DNA of 64,000 nt from the NCBI RefSeq assembly GCF_000276665.1, contig NW_004955470.1, forward strand, positions 346,365 to 410,364, written 5' to 3'. The position numbers were made by a program, and so were the translations under genes. The notes beneath the pieces are model-generated. The model did no database searches and was not told where the DNA came from. It saw nothing but the letters and a program-made list of their open reading frames with translations. Below are positions 22,496-34,759 of this stretch, one piece after another. Numbering within the stretch: the stretch's first letter is position 1; each line of letters starts with the position of its first letter. This stretch comes from Chinchilla lanigera (taxonomy: Eukaryota > Chordata > Mammalia > Rodentia > Chinchillidae).

Positions 22496-22747
22496 TTGTG
22501 TCTTTTGGGTGATAGGGAATGCAATACCCTGAAGACGGTGGAAACTTTGGGGTTTACAGATGGGGAATATCACAGAAAGCCTAGCAGTCTCCACTTGATA
22601 ATGTCAGGCTGGTTCAGAAGGCTGGAGAAAAGGATAAATAAAAGCATTGGAGAGAATCAAACAGGGGAGAAAAATAAAATCCTGGCAGCATGGAAAATTC
22701 TTTCCAGAGACAGGGGTGACTTATCAGGAGGTAACTTGAGTGTTTAA
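22496..22747 (+). other. Small open frame kept in three paralogues, copy 1
   Basis: 83 codons, ending KILSRDRGDLSGGNLSV. Paralogous frames at 51026-51283 and 59808-60011 end at the homologous stop codon. No signal peptide, membrane segment or known domain is seen; the middle is Lys/Arg-rich (RRLEKRINKSI). Coding status is unproven. It may be chance retention in young duplicates. Confidence 0.25.
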
Positions 22748-23269
22748 GTAACTAAGTTGATCTCATTGTTTCCACCTTTAGTCTAAAGTTTCTGGGTCTC
22801 ACAAGGGCCTGGTCTTTTAAATGTTTGTTCTCATATGGATACAACATATAAGGCAATTGTTATAAATTTTCAAGCACGTCAGTGTTGAGGAAACCTATGG
22901 ATAGGGCTGCCTGAGAGAGAAATCCTGAGCTGGGTGTGGAAAGCACAGGGATTCCGGGGTGCGACTCATGTGGTGGACATTCAGGATGTGAGACACTTGA
23001 CTGAATTTGGAGGTCCTGTGTGGATGGCGTTCATCTGAGATTGAAGCTTTTCCTTTGTGGTATATTTCTCACATGGCACATAGTTTCCCTTCATAAGATG
23101 GGATAAAGTAATGTGGTTCAACTTGACCAGGCTTGGGGATGTCCCCCAATAAAACTGGATCACAGTACTCGGGTATCATTCTCAGGTGTCTCCCACAATG
23201 GATGAACATAACCATCACATTTCTGGCACTGAAATTCACTGATATGTAGAAAGAACTTGATATCATGGT

Positions 23270-23660
23270 TATTTATCAGGATTCTCATTGCTGGAACAGA
23301 ACACCTGACATGTACATTTCAAAGGAGATGAGGAATATTTGACTCACAGCTTCAGATAATTCAGACTATAGCAGCTGGCTTCGAGGGGTTGCATCATGGT
23401 ATGTGGAGCTGGTGGAATGAAGCTGCATAATCCATGGGAACTTGGAAGAAGAGCAGAGGAAAAGCATCATGGAGGACAGGGGCCCGGGACCAGATACAGA
23501 CCCAAGACTGTGCCTCTAACACTCATCCAGGCACACCCAGAAGTGAGCTTTGTTAATGCAGCAGGTGGCTGCCGAAGCAACGAAGTTGATGAACAAGGTT
23601 CACCTACCAAGGCCATCCTGGCAGGGAGATTTGGAAATGTCTTCATCGTGGGTGAGTAGG
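23270..23660. repeat. Interspersed repeat-like sequence
   Basis: Contains TTGCTGGAACAGAACACCTGACATG and GACTCACAGCTTCAGA. A similar layout occurs at 51835-52190, 60770-61130 and, more loosely, 31800-32080. It reads like a dispersed mammalian repeat, but I cannot name the family. Confidence 0.4.
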
Positions 23661-23839
23661 AGCAGAATAAAACTCCATTTTTATAACACACATGGGCTAT
23701 TAGTCTACACGTGTCTCTGTGCAAGAAACTTGGACTTTGAGGTCATGCTCTTAAGTGAAAAAAAATCACTCACACATGTGTAAATATCACCTTGTCTCAC
23801 AAGTGTGAGAAACAGAAAGTGTAAATAAGAACCCAATTG

Positions 23840-24020
23840 TACAAGAGATATGGTGAAATGGAAAGAAATTGCTCAAAAGAAAAGGGAAAGAAGGGACGGG
23901 CTAGGGAGAAAGGAAATGAGAAAAAAAATGAGAAAAGAAGATAAGATGTAAAGAAATTTTGTAAATAAAGGAGGGAAGAGGTGCTGAAAGGAGAGGAGAG
24001 GAATGGAAGAAACAAAAAGA
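23840..24020. repeat. Polypurine tract
   Basis: About 180 bp almost all A and G on the plus strand. Paralogous tract at 52380-52565. Potential unusual-structure DNA. Apparent open frames on the minus strand (Ser/Phe/Leu-rich) are a by-product of composition. Confidence 0.8.
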
Positions 24021-26439
24021 AATATCAAGGTATGTTATATACAAGGTCAAATTCCCTATGATGAATGTGATCACTGCATATATCTAAAATGTAACAATAA
24101 ACTTAATTTTAAGAAAAACCTCAAGGGAGCAGGGAGCTGCCTGACCTGCACCACCGGCTCCCTGGAGAAATGGTGCCTCGCTGTGGCTCAGGAGTGAGCT
24201 GCGTCCAGATGCCTGGGGATGGTCCAACCATAGTCTCACCTGAGCAGGTGATGATTCATGGACGAATGTAAACTTTCACACATGATCATAGAGGATTCAC
24301 ACCAGAGGGAAATGAGTTACAACATTGTGATGTCTCACTGAGGACAGAGACATAGCCCTTTTGCTCCTTTTTCTTTTTTGAATGTCACTATTGCTATAGG
24401 TATAACGAAATACACTGTTTGGCAATGTCCTTTTAGACATTGCCAGATTTTAAGCATAGTTCCTTGGGTGCTGGAAGCTAGACCATGACAGTCCTTTTTC
24501 TGGAGCCAGGTAGATATGATTTTTGTGAGGAAACATTAGTCTGATTGCAGGTGTTTAAGCCTTATACGCCTGGCCTAGAGCAAAATAGTAGATTTGAAAC
24601 TTTCTCCCAGCTGGATGAGGACCACATTATTCCTTGTGTACAGCACCGGGACCAAGGCCTCACTGTCTTTTCTGTTGGAATAACGGTTATTTTTCAAGTG
24701 CATTTTCTTTGTGATCCCTCTCATCAGACTCAGAAATGCTCTCCTTTTCACTGTCTATGACAGAAGAACTGGTTTTAGCCAGTACTTCCCTGATCAGATC
24801 ATTCTGGTCTGTCCTGAGTGATCTTTGCCTATGGACACGAAATCTGTTGCAGAAACTGACAAAATCATTCCTGGATGAAAGCGGACAATGAATCCATAAT
24901 AGTACAAGCGAAGAATGCCCAGGACTCCAGGGCACTTCTAGACCCAAGCAGAGCTTTCTCAGCTATCACGTTTGTGCACTTCCGCCCCCTTGTGGCCATG
25001 TGTGGAGAAACACCTGTGGTTTTTCTGGTTGCATCGCAGCCATCCCCCTCTTAGTAACAGGTCCTTGTTTCTGACACATTGTCACACGTATTTTTTGTTG
25101 TTTGATTAGAATCCACAATCACAAATGGGTTTCAAGATCTGTGGGCTATTGTGGTTACATTAGTTTGTTATATTTGGCTTTCAGTTAAAAATTGATAATT
25201 TATGAGTCTGGAATCGAAATCCCCAATGACATTTTCCTGTTTGTTGCCTTCTATTTAGCAGGTTAAAGACAATAGAGCCAATCTGATTATTTTCCAGAGA
25301 AATTCACTTATTCTTTGCTTGTACTAACTTTTGATGTCTATTTCCAGTCATTATCTGCATGGTGTGATGAAACTATTATCTGAGGTCACAACTTTAGTTA
25401 CAAAGATTGGAGCCTGCAGAGAGAGATAGACAATAGGAAGATACTCAGTGACTGCTATGAGCCAAAACAAAAAAGAAAAATGATATCCTTTTGACGAATA
25501 TTTGTTGCATAACCCTGTGATGCCATCTACCAGGGAATCTTACTTATTGTGAACTTTCTAAACCATTAGACCCACCCTTCATGAGCAATCAGTATGTCCC
25601 TTCTTAGATTTGTCTGTGATGGGGTACATGAGCCAGGACACTTGAAGTTTGCATTATGTGATTTCCTCTCTTCCACGACGTCTTTGAATAACACAGTGGT
25701 GTGATGTCCATCGAACTCAAATGACTGACAAATGTCAAAGCAAAAAGGTGTCTGCATTACCAGACATAGTCCAGAAACACAAAGAAATGCTTGAATTCAC
25801 CTAAAATTTTAACCCAGACGTGAATGCATGCACATGTGTGTATGTGTCCCCAATAATAAATCTAGTGAAATAGGTGAACCTATATTTCTATTATTAATGT
25901 GTAGGCAGAATGCTACAAATTTTGTTCCTTTATCATTCATTTTAACTTCTCAAGATCCTTATTTGTTGACTACAAAATATTTACATTAAGTCTGTAGGTT
26001 TTAGACAAACACTTACGGGAATGGCTAGATGTGGAAATTTTGTGTTGGTCAGTGTTTGCAGAACAACGACTGAGAAACAGCCACTCAGAAGTCAATGAGT
26101 GAGAACACTGAACACGTGTTTCATGTTCTTGCATCTTCTGTTCATGGCATGGCATCTTCTGTCCTATGCTGGCAGAGATCATTCTCACATGTGCCACGCA
26201 GGCTCCTTATCTCATCTCCAGATTTTGATTGATCAGGGACAAATACTGAAGAGCAACGATTTCTAGGAGTCCCACCTTCTCATGATCAGTTACAAGAGCA
26301 AGCAAAATGCCCAAATTTACCCACATGGGCAAATATTGGATCATTCTATTGACAAATATTTGTGGATATTGTCCTTAGGTAGAGGTAGTCACTGTAATGT
26401 ATTCCAAATTTCATTTTATATTAATAAAATGGAGATAGG

Positions 26440-26820
26440 AGGTGCTAAGGTTTGGATGTGGTTTATCTAACGGGACTTCTGCCCAGAGGCTGTGCTCTCT
26501 CTGCAGGCACTAAAGAGGCAGGGAGCCCTTAAGATCTGGGGCCTGCTGTGAGATGGTGAGGTCATTGCAGGTGCTGCCTCTGGAAGGGACCAGTGCTCAT
26601 CTTACAGAGTGAGCTGCTCTTAATGAGAGGGTGGTGTGACAAAGTGAAATCGCATTACGTGCTTGGCCTCCCCAGCACGCAGTTGATTTCCTTCCTACCA
26701 AGTTCTGACAGGGATGGCTGCATCCTCACCAGAGGACATGCAGATGGGTCTGCACGTTCCTGACTTGGAACTTCCAAAGCTGAGTGAAACAAATCTATTT
26801 TCTTTATGATTAACTTTAGT
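26440..26820. mobile_element. LTR-like interspersed repeat (tentative)
   Basis: Begins GGTTTGGATGTGGTTTAT and ends with AAACAAATCTATTTTCTTTATGA, the general shape of a MaLR or MER-type LTR-like repeat. Paralogous copy at 54955-55325. Family assignment is weak. Confidence 0.35.
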
Positions 26821-27867
26821 TCAAATATTTTTATTTAACAAAAAAAAGCATAGGTGCATTTTGTAACGTGTAGTTTTAAATAGAAATGTCCTCCAATAGA
26901 TTCATGGACTGTAAAGAGATTCTCAGTAACTGAAATAAACTTCTAAACATAGCTTCTTAATCCTTCTACAGGTCACATGTTAACATGCTAAAATGCAGAT
27001 TGTAACTCAGGAGGTCTAATGGGATCATGAAATTTTCATTTGTAAAATTTCACTGATGCAGATGATAAATTTGCATTCTGGACAGACTTGGTGTAGATGG
27101 AAAATACTGTTACATCCACATTAGCTTGGTTCCGGTTTCTCTTTTGTCAAGAAAGTTGTGCTTTTCTCAAGTGATTCTTATACATTGCATGTACACTTTC
27201 GACTTTGTCTTGACACTGTGCCCTCATGACGCTTGCTTGCTGTAACCTCAACCTTCTGACAACACTTCACAGCAGACATAAAAGTACTGCAGTGCTATTA
27301 CCTCCCTGACACAGTTCTGAGCTGCGGTAAATACTGGCAGACAAATAAGTCATAATATAGGCCATATTCCTGTAACCACCAAAATTTCTGGAATTAGGTT
27401 TCCCTGAACTGCTTTTCAAGTCATTCTCCATGGAAATGGAGGCAGGGCCTCTGAGACTTGGAGCTGGAGGAGGATGATTCAGCAGGTTCTGTGCACAGGT
27501 CAGGGAGAGTTGTGGGTGGAGAATCCCCTGTGTCTTTGTGCTGAAGGCTGCTGCGAACATCAGAGCTCCCACACTTGAGTTTTCAAGTCACATCTGAGGA
27601 CCGCATGGTTGGAGGGACTGTAACATCAGTGGCACAGGCACTGTGTCTTCTGAGGAAGCATCAGAGGATCTTGTAGTTGAAGCATCTGCTTTTTCCATCA
27701 GTATAAAATTTGGACTTTACCATTGCTGCCTACATTATAATTACCTTTACAGAAATAATTCCTGCTTTAAATTTATGTTGCAGGTGTTCTTGAGTTTATG
27801 AAGAATGAGAATAATTCATTGTGGAGTCTCCCTTTGTTCCTGTGGCGGTGTTTTTGTTTGTCCTTTA

Positions 27868-28010
27868 TTTTTGAGACAGAGTCTCCCTGTGTAGCTCAAT
27901 ATGGCCTGAAAGTCACTGTGTAGTCCACACCTAGCTTCAGATTTATGACAGCCGTGTGGCCTTAGCCTCACTACTGCTGTGATAAGAGGCAAACACCACC
28001 ATGTCCAGCT
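27868..28010 (-). mobile_element. B1-like SINE
   Basis: Reverse orientation: TTTGAGACAGAGTCTCCCTG, TGTAGCTCAATATGGCCTG, and AAACACCACCATGTCCAGC. Paralogous copy at 56358-56500, so the insertion predates the duplication. Confidence 0.7.
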
Positions 28011-28421
28011 CATTCTGTGTTCTATGTTTTGTTTCTTTATATGTCTCTTTCACTACCATACTTCTCATCATGGAAAGGAATTTATGCACTCATTCTATGG
28101 ATTTTATTTTATAGTTCTGTTCGTAATAGCCACCAGTGTTTGCCTTTTGCTGTGTGAAACTCCAATCTTGCTCTAATCCATATTCCTAAAGTATAATGAT
28201 TTGTGTCGCTTAATAAATTAGGAGAGACATCATCATGTCTGTACTGCTGGAACTGGGGAGGAGGAAAAAGTGTTAAGGGGCAAGGACCCTGCCTGACCCT
28301 TTCCCTTAGACCTTCAAACGACCTTCAGATATGGACTGCATCTGAGAAACACTCATATTAGCTGCAGGTACTAGGAAGACAGGCTGGGGCAGCTCAGCCT
28401 CACACTTCTGCTTTACTGGCA

Positions 28422-28449
28422 GGTTTATGTCATGGCTTGTATCACTGTG
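28422..28449 (-). promoter_or_regulatory. V-D recombination signal (12-RSS)
   Basis: Heptamer CACAGTG (28443-28449), 12-bp spacer, nonamer ACATAAACC (28422-28430) on the minus strand. The nonamer is identical to that of V-A and V-F. Confidence 0.95.
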
Positions 28450-28926
28450 GGAGGCCAACTGTAACCCTGTTGACAGTAATAAGTTGCAACATCCTCAGGC
28501 TGCAGGCTGCTGATGGTGAGAGTGAAATCTGTCCCATATCCACTGCCGCTGAACCTGGATGGGACCCCAGCCTGCAAACTGCTTGCACCATAGATCAAGA
28601 GCCTAGGAGCTTTTCCTGGTTTCCGCTGATACCAATTTAAACTGCTGTAAATGTTCTGACTGGCTCTGCAATTGATGGTGACTGTGTCTCCTACAGAGCC
28701 AGCCAGCGAGGACGGAGACTGGGTCACCTGGATGTCACATCGCACACCTGACATGGGAAACATAAACACAAAGACCACACAATCGATCAGGCTTTTAGAA
28801 AACTTCTCTGAAGGGCCAGGCAGTATTGACCATACTGAGCTGAGGAAATGCTCAGTGCTGTCCTGCCTCACCTGGGAGCCAGAGCAGCAGGAGCCCCAGG
28901 AGCTGAGCGGGGACCCTCATGTCCAT
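28450..28926 (-). CDS. IGKV: Vkappa segment V-D, IGKV1-like, intact
   Basis: Kappa variable segment. The leader exon (28872-28926) encodes [18 protein letters not shown] and uses a GTGAGG donor, unlike the GTAAGG of the other segments. The V exon (28450-28747, 298 nt) completes GVRC and starts [17 protein letters not shown]. Cys in INCRAS, Trp in [12 protein letters not shown] and Cys in [11 protein letters not shown] are present. CDR1 is QNIYSS, the CDR2 area is GASSLQA, and FR3 is [15 protein letters not shown]. The frame is open, and octamer and RSS are intact, so it is likely functional. WYQRKPG instead of WYQQKPG is a small FR2 departure. Closest local relative by coding sequence is V-A. 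Confidence 0.95.
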
Positions 28927-29009
28927 GCTGTGTCCTGAGTGGGACTGAGTCCTGCACAGGGTGTGAGCAGATTCATAAATCTTCAGGGCAGAGGGCTGTG
29001 AGCTTCGAC

Positions 29010-29017
29010 ATGCAAAT
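29010..29017 (-). promoter_or_regulatory. V-D promoter octamer
   Basis: ATTTGCAT on the minus strand, 84 bp upstream of the V-D leader ATG. Confidence 0.92.
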
Positions 29018-30249
29018 GAGCAGAGGCTGAGTGGGGCTGCACTAAACTGCAGGGCTGCCTCTTCTCAGTAATTCAGGACAGGCTAAAGGACCCGGCTCCC
29101 AGGCAGAGCTATGCTAGATGCAATCTGCTGCAGAGACTGTGCTTCTGATGGGGGCCATGGGCAGAATTCCTGCAAACTGTAATGTGGTGAGCGATGCCCT
29201 GCACTCTTCCTGGTTCTGCACATGCATCTGTCCTATTTTTTATTCACAATTCTATGGCAGTGACCCTTGGATTTGGAAGAAACTAAAGAAAACACGAGGG
29301 TGAAATATATCATGGCTAAAATATAACAAGAAAAGTGAAGATAATAACACTTTAAAACTCTTTAAAATGGTTCAGATATCTCTAAACATGGATCCCACTT
29401 ATGTAAAATGCCTTTGTAGGATGCAGGCAGATATGTTCTCAAGCTCTTGGTGCCCTGGGCCCTTAAACACACACAGGTGCAAGATGCTGCCTGTGTTCTT
29501 AATGAGATCAAAGACCTTCCACATTTCTTCCTATCAAATATCCTTACAGAATAATTTAGGAGAATTTCAAAGCAAGTACAGGACACTGTATCAGCCAATA
29601 AACAGATATTGGGATGTTGGAGAAATTGGAACTGGTGTAGCATTTTGAAGATAGGAGGGAAATTTCAACCTTTTGGTGTTTTTCTGTGTGCCTCTGTCAC
29701 CACAGAGAATCTTTCTTTTTGGCTCAACACCCGCTGTCCTCATGAGGGCTTCACTGTCTCTTAGCGTCAAGTATTTAAATAAGGATTCCTGGGAGAATTT
29801 CAGGCAAAACTCATCACCATCTTGCTTTTTTGGGGAAGCAAAATCCTTCCTGCCACCGCTCCACTTTCCTCTTCCTCTTTACTCTTATTTCACAGCTGAT
29901 CGCATGTGGCTCCCAGTCCTTGCACCTCCTGTTCTAGAAGAGGCTGATTGTCCCTGCCACGTGTACTGACACAGAGCTGGTGCTCAGAAAACCAAAGAAA
30001 GAGTGGATGGTTGTTGTGTTTATATTTAAAAACTATGTACCTTAATTTAATGTTTCTTTTTAAACGTTTATTTGATGGGCTACAGAGATATGAAGGAAAC
30101 ACTTATCTGTCTAGGTTGGAATAAGCATTGCCCTGATGATGAGAAGAACTCAAATTTGTAGTTGTGCAGATACAGGGCTGACTTCCGGAAATGGTGAAAG
30201 AAGGTGTATAAAATTGAGGGAGCACAGACCTCTACCTGTGACATTCAGG
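29018..30249. repeat. V-D 5' flank
   Basis: Non-coding, paralogous to 5696-6880. Short open frames on both strands have no domain. No gene seen. Confidence 0.7.
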
Positions 30250-30570
30250 AAGAGTTAGAAAACACAAAATGCAAAGGACGATGCAATCAGGCTTGCATTG
30301 CAGAGAGCTGCAGGCCGGGGAGGAAGCAGCTGCTGTGCTGAGCATGGGGCTGAGGACGAGAGAAGGAAAGTGCTCAACTCCACAGGCTTTGAACCAGGCC
30401 AAGAGTAGGAGGCCAGGAGAAGTGTCTGAGAACCCAGGACCTCAGAGTCAGGTCCAGCTCTTCTCAGCGCTGTTCTCCCTGTCCCAACGGATAAAGGACA
30501 AGACTGTTATCAGTAAATGTCCCATCTCTGAGTCCTGCCTCATTCAGGCGTTGCTCTGTTTGAAAAGATA
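30250..30570. repeat. V-upstream module, copy 4
   Basis: Module about 1.33 kb upstream of the V-D leader, with GGGGAGGAAGCAGCTGCTGT and CAGCTCTTCTCAGCGCTGTTCTC. Best match is 6881-7170. Confidence 0.72.
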
Positions 30571-32163
30571 AGCAGCCTGGGTAAACGCATACGTACATTA
30601 TGGGTGTATTATGTTCCCATTATGATACAAGTATTAAAGACATACATGAATAATTTATTACATCAATATCTGATGTGTCTTTTCAACTTCTGGCAATTCA
30701 GCCATGAGCACTGATGACCCACAGTGGTTTCATTGCCACCTTTCCTTCCCACTGACAGCCTGGGCATCAGGAAGCAGAGGCCCTGCCCTGATACCTGTGG
30801 ACCATGCAGACCACTCTGGGAGCAGAACCGGGACACAGATCTGATGTCACATCCGGTTTCCCCTGCTCACTTCCTGCCCCTCCTCCGTGGGACATACCAC
30901 ACTGTCTTCCTCTTTGCTGAATGGAGCTCTCAGTGAGCTCTGTTTTCACCTCCTCTGAAACCACAGGGCCACTTCAGCCTGACCGCACACGGCTGCTGCA
31001 CCTTCAAGAGGGCACCATTTCTTTTCCAGCACGTGCTTGACCGGTACTGACCCAGGGCTCAGACTCTGCTTTTTAACTCCTTATGGAGGTTTCACGATTA
31101 CAGGTTGTGTTTACTGAAGATCAGAAAGAAATAGAAACTGTTCAGAAAATGGCGCATGGGGCAGCCATGGCCCCTGTGAACACTCTCTGCAGAAATGTGA
31201 ACCCTGAGACTGGAGAGAAAGCTTCAAGCTCCTACGGGCTCCCTGTTGATAAGGGAGCAGTGGCTCCTGTGTGCCCCCAGTCTTCATAACATCAAGCCTC
31301 TGGGTTTTGTTTATTATGAGGTTTGCTCACTATCTAAGTGGCACGTGTGGGACATAGCAATTTATAGAATTTTCAGTTTGAGGCCCTATTACTTGTCTCA
31401 TTTTCAGATACAGTTTCATGATTCCCATAACATATCAATCATACCTAGTTCAGACTTCCTTCTTTTTTTTTTTTTTTTTATCGGTACCGGGAATTGAACT
31501 CATGACCTCATGCTTGCCAGGCAAGCGCTGTGCCGCTGAGCTAAATCTCCAGCCCCGCTTTACCTCCTTCTTGACCAACAGCTTCCTGTATGACAGTTTT
31601 AACAGCGCTTGTCAGGCAACAGTTACTTTGACATTTTAATGAAGACACTGAACTTGGAGGGCAGAGTTGTGTGACTGCGTCTATGGTACATAAAATGTCA
31701 ACAACAGTCAGGAGATTTGTCCCTGGCTTAGTGCATCAGTTCTATGAATGTGGTGCTCTTGTCAGCATGCATCAGTAATGTTTGCATGGATGGGAAGAAA
31801 CCTCTGACAGCTGGAATTCAAAGGAGGAGAGTTTTATTTTCCCACAAGGTTTCAGAGGGTTCAGCCCATAACTGACTGGCTCCAAAGAAGTCATGGCATG
31901 ATGGAAGGGTGTAGAGGAGGAAAGTGTTTCCACTACCACAGCCAAGAGTGAGAGAGAAGGGAAGATTCAGGGACATGAAAACACCTTTCCAGGTCACAAG
32001 TCCAGTGATTCAGACCCCAACTTCACAGCACTTGCAGCTATGAACCCTTCAGTGGGTCACTCCCTCATCAGTACAGTGTCCATGGGGCTCGGTGGATTCC
32101 AGCTGCCCCAGCACATGGGGGTGTTTTACTTCTAAATCTTAACACATCACAATGTTACCTCAT
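30571..32163. repeat. Intergenic, partly paralogous to 7171-8616
   Basis: Left part aligns with 7171-8040. The region after the SINE (31557-32080) has no clear counterpart and contains an interspersed-repeat-like stretch (GGAGAGTTTTATTTTCCCAC, GGTTTCAGAGGGTTCAGCCC). It ends at the 2.34-kb deletion junction. No gene seen. Confidence 0.55.
31463..31556 (-). mobile_element. ID-type SINE
   Basis: Poly-T followed by the reverse complement of an ID element (GCTGGAGATTTAGCTCAGCGG on the minus strand). No clean target-site duplication is visible. Confidence 0.9.
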
Positions 32164-34145
32164 TTAATCAAAATGGATGACAGAATGAACTCTGAATACA
32201 TACATTGTAAATTGCATAGCAGAAATAATTAGAGGACCTGTTATATTCTTAGGTTCAATAAAGTTTCCAGTTACATTGAAAGCTCAACATGGAAAGCAAA
32301 CTATTGGTACACCAGCATCATCAAAATTCAGAAACATTTTCTCCTTAATTTTTATTTTTGTTTTATTATTACATATTTGCCACAGACAATTATCAAATTC
32401 CTTGTGGAAAGTTGAAAATAAATTTTAAAAACAGAACATTTCTAATCACACTGTGAAGGAAATAAAAACATAAATGCTAAAATGAAAGATGACATTTATA
32501 AATCAGTGATCCGGTAGAAATCCAACTCCTGAAAATGGACAAACCTAACATAAGACCTCATAGTATTAAAGAAAACAATCCTTTAAAACTGAGCAACTTG
32601 TTGCAACAAAGACATATCAATGTCTGTTCCAAATACAAAAAAGTGATCCTGATTACTACTCATCAGGAAAAGGCAAATTAAATCCATGATGTGCATCATC
32701 AATATTCACAAGACAAAACTTATCTTATGCTCTAGGAGAGCTCTAGAGTGAATTGTTAGGATGGAAATCACACAGCGCCTGCTCTCTGACTAGAAAATGA
32801 TTAAACCAGAAAGCAAACAGAAACCTACCTTAAATTAAAAATACTTAAACAGTAAGGTTAAATTAATAAATTAAAGGCAATATTGGTAAATATTTTCAAC
32901 TGAGTGATAAGCTACACATTACCAAGTTCTTTGATAGATACTTGAAATAATATTAGAAGAAAATTTTATATCTATGCATATGCATACATACTGTCATATT
33001 TCAAAAAGACAAAAATTTAAAATCATTGAGTTTCTGGTACTTTTCTCAGCATTTCCCAGTTTCCTTTGTTCTATTTCTATTGCACATAATGTGAGTATTC
33101 AGTCAAAGTCAAAGAGTCAGGTGTCATTGGAATCTGGCATTAAATATTTTAGGAGCCACAGGTTCTGCAAACCCTGTCACACACCTGGAGTCAGCAGCTG
33201 GAGTAGACGCACAGCAGGAGAGCAGTGCAGCTCAGGAGCGGGGAGGTCACACGCGCATATCTCTGCGCTGTTACTGCTGCCTCGACAGACCCAAAGATGA
33301 GGCTTTAAATGCCAAACTCTCAGTTAAATAACATCATCTGCTTGTGAGAGAGGACGGCTCACGGATCTGTGATTTCACATATACTTTTCTGACTTTCAAA
33401 GTAAAGCTAACCTTGGTCATTCCTACATACTGGTCCACATGTTGGAAAAACTTTGAGATAAAAATTGGTAACATTTGTGGAGTGTGGTAAGGGAGTTAAA
33501 ATGGATACACTCAGAGTTGTATATATCACAATTAGAAGGAGAAGGTCTTTAAATTGAGGACTATATCATTGAGATGAACCAAAAAAAGGATACAAACCTT
33601 CACAGAGCAAAAAGAATCAATCCATCGATTGTAATGAAACAAATGAATTAGATAGAAAACAAATTCCCGGAACACAAGGCCAGATGGACAGTGAGGAATC
33701 TGCACCCACTTTATGTGCGGTTCTCATGTCTGTCTCCTGCTGTCCCCACATCACAGGAATGTTGTCACATGTGCACGCTTAGAAGGAATGCAGGCTGCCT
33801 TTAATTCGAGTATTTGTAACCTTAATCTGGGTCTATTCTGATCACTATTTTGTTCTTCTTTAAGTGGGAAATGATGACTTTGATAACAGATGAAGACTGG
33901 CCCTGTGATTTTGCCTCCAGCTGGAGACAGACATTGGTAAGGTGGATCCTGTGCTGAAGGCGGTTGTAGTCTCCACAGTATCGATTGTGACAAAAACAGC
34001 AAGGCGAATATGGGCTGGAAAGTACAGAAACAGAAAGTGAAAGTGACCACGCACGTGCACGAAGGAACTCAGAAACACAAAAACATGACCCGGTGCCTCA
34101 ATTGAGCTTCACAAGCAGCTGCAGCATCCCCCTGAGAGATGTGCA
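32164..34145. repeat. Right copy of long paralogous block
   Basis: Aligns with 10958-12948, including the LINE-1-like fragments at about 32440-32970. Lies 3' of IGKV5-like pseudogene 2. No gene seen. Confidence 0.75.
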
Positions 34146-34173
34146 GGGTTTTCTGTCAGTGTTTATCGCTGTG
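34146..34173 (-). promoter_or_regulatory. 12-RSS of IGKV5-like pseudogene 2
   Basis: Minus strand: heptamer CACAGCG (34167-34173, one change from consensus), 12-bp spacer, nonamer AGAAAACCC (34146-34154). Better preserved than in pseudogene 1. Confidence 0.82.
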
Positions 34174-34650
34174 AGGGCCAATTAGCATCCTATTGACAAA
34201 TAATATGCAGAATCCTCAAATTTCAGATTAAAATCTGGTCCATAGCCCCTGCCGCTGAACCGGAAAGGAATCCCATCCCAGCCATGAGAGTAGTAGCTAC
34301 TTTAATAAGAAGCTCAGGAGCTTCTCCTGGTTTCTGTTGATACCACTGCATATCATCGTCAATGTCTGTGCTGGCCTTGCAGCCCATGGTGGCTTTGTCT
34401 CCTGCAGCCACTGACAGGAGCGCTGGAGATTTTTGTGAGTACAGTCTTTGCCAGGGAATCTGCTACAGGATAAAATATGGAAAATAAGTTTTATGCATCC
34501 TATTTGGAGAAAACAAAAAAATCCATTTCTTATCAATGTGTCATATTTGGTGGAGATTCTGAAGACTTAAATCCATGAATTAGAGGAAATGTTTGTCTTA
34601 AGAGAAATGCAGAGGAGGAAGAAATGGAGGAGCCCAAGCTGGGCATCCAT
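34174..34650 (-). pseudogene. IGKV: IGKV5-like pseudogene 2
   Basis: Paralogue of the pseudogene at 12977-13436. The leader exon (34602-34650, 49 nt) is open (MDAQLGLLHFFLLCIS), but the donor has become CTTAAG, losing the GT. The V exon (34174-34459) opens DSLAKTVLT and then shifts frame by one base before SPALLS. FR1-FR2 read DKATMGCKAS, then [17 protein letters not shown], the IGKV5-2-like signature. After CDR2 a 5-nt tandem copy of GGGAT shifts frame. FR3 carries the same five-codon loss as copy 1. The second Cys codon is lost by a 2-base deletion (TATTTGTCAATAG). Clearly non-functional. Confidence 0.9.
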
Positions 34651-34751
34651 GACCTTTGCTCTGACCTTCAGCTGACAGTGGGTTTCCACATCAGTCCATG
34701 AACATGCATTGCCTGGCTTCAGAGGTGCTGGGGGTAACATGGGGGAGAAAT

Positions 34752-34759
34752 ATGCAAAT
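34752..34759 (-). promoter_or_regulatory. Octamer of IGKV5-like pseudogene 2
   Basis: ATTTGCAT on the minus strand, 102 bp upstream of the leader ATG, retained in both pseudogene copies. Confidence 0.85.

Larger units (their letters stand above)
22056..28421. repeat. Long intergenic block, left copy
   Basis: About 6.4 kb with no V segment. It aligns in order with 50600-56906, and its left part (about 22500-25600) aligns weakly with 59810-62700. Contents are a small open frame at 22496, interspersed-repeat-like sequence at about 23270-23660, a polypurine tract, an LTR-like repeat near 26440-26820 and a B1-like SINE. Confidence 0.7.

Noticed and set aside
23797..24015. Phe/Ser/Leu-rich minus-strand frame resembling a membrane protein
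   Set aside because: Produced by translating the polypurine tract. No start context or conservation at protein level.
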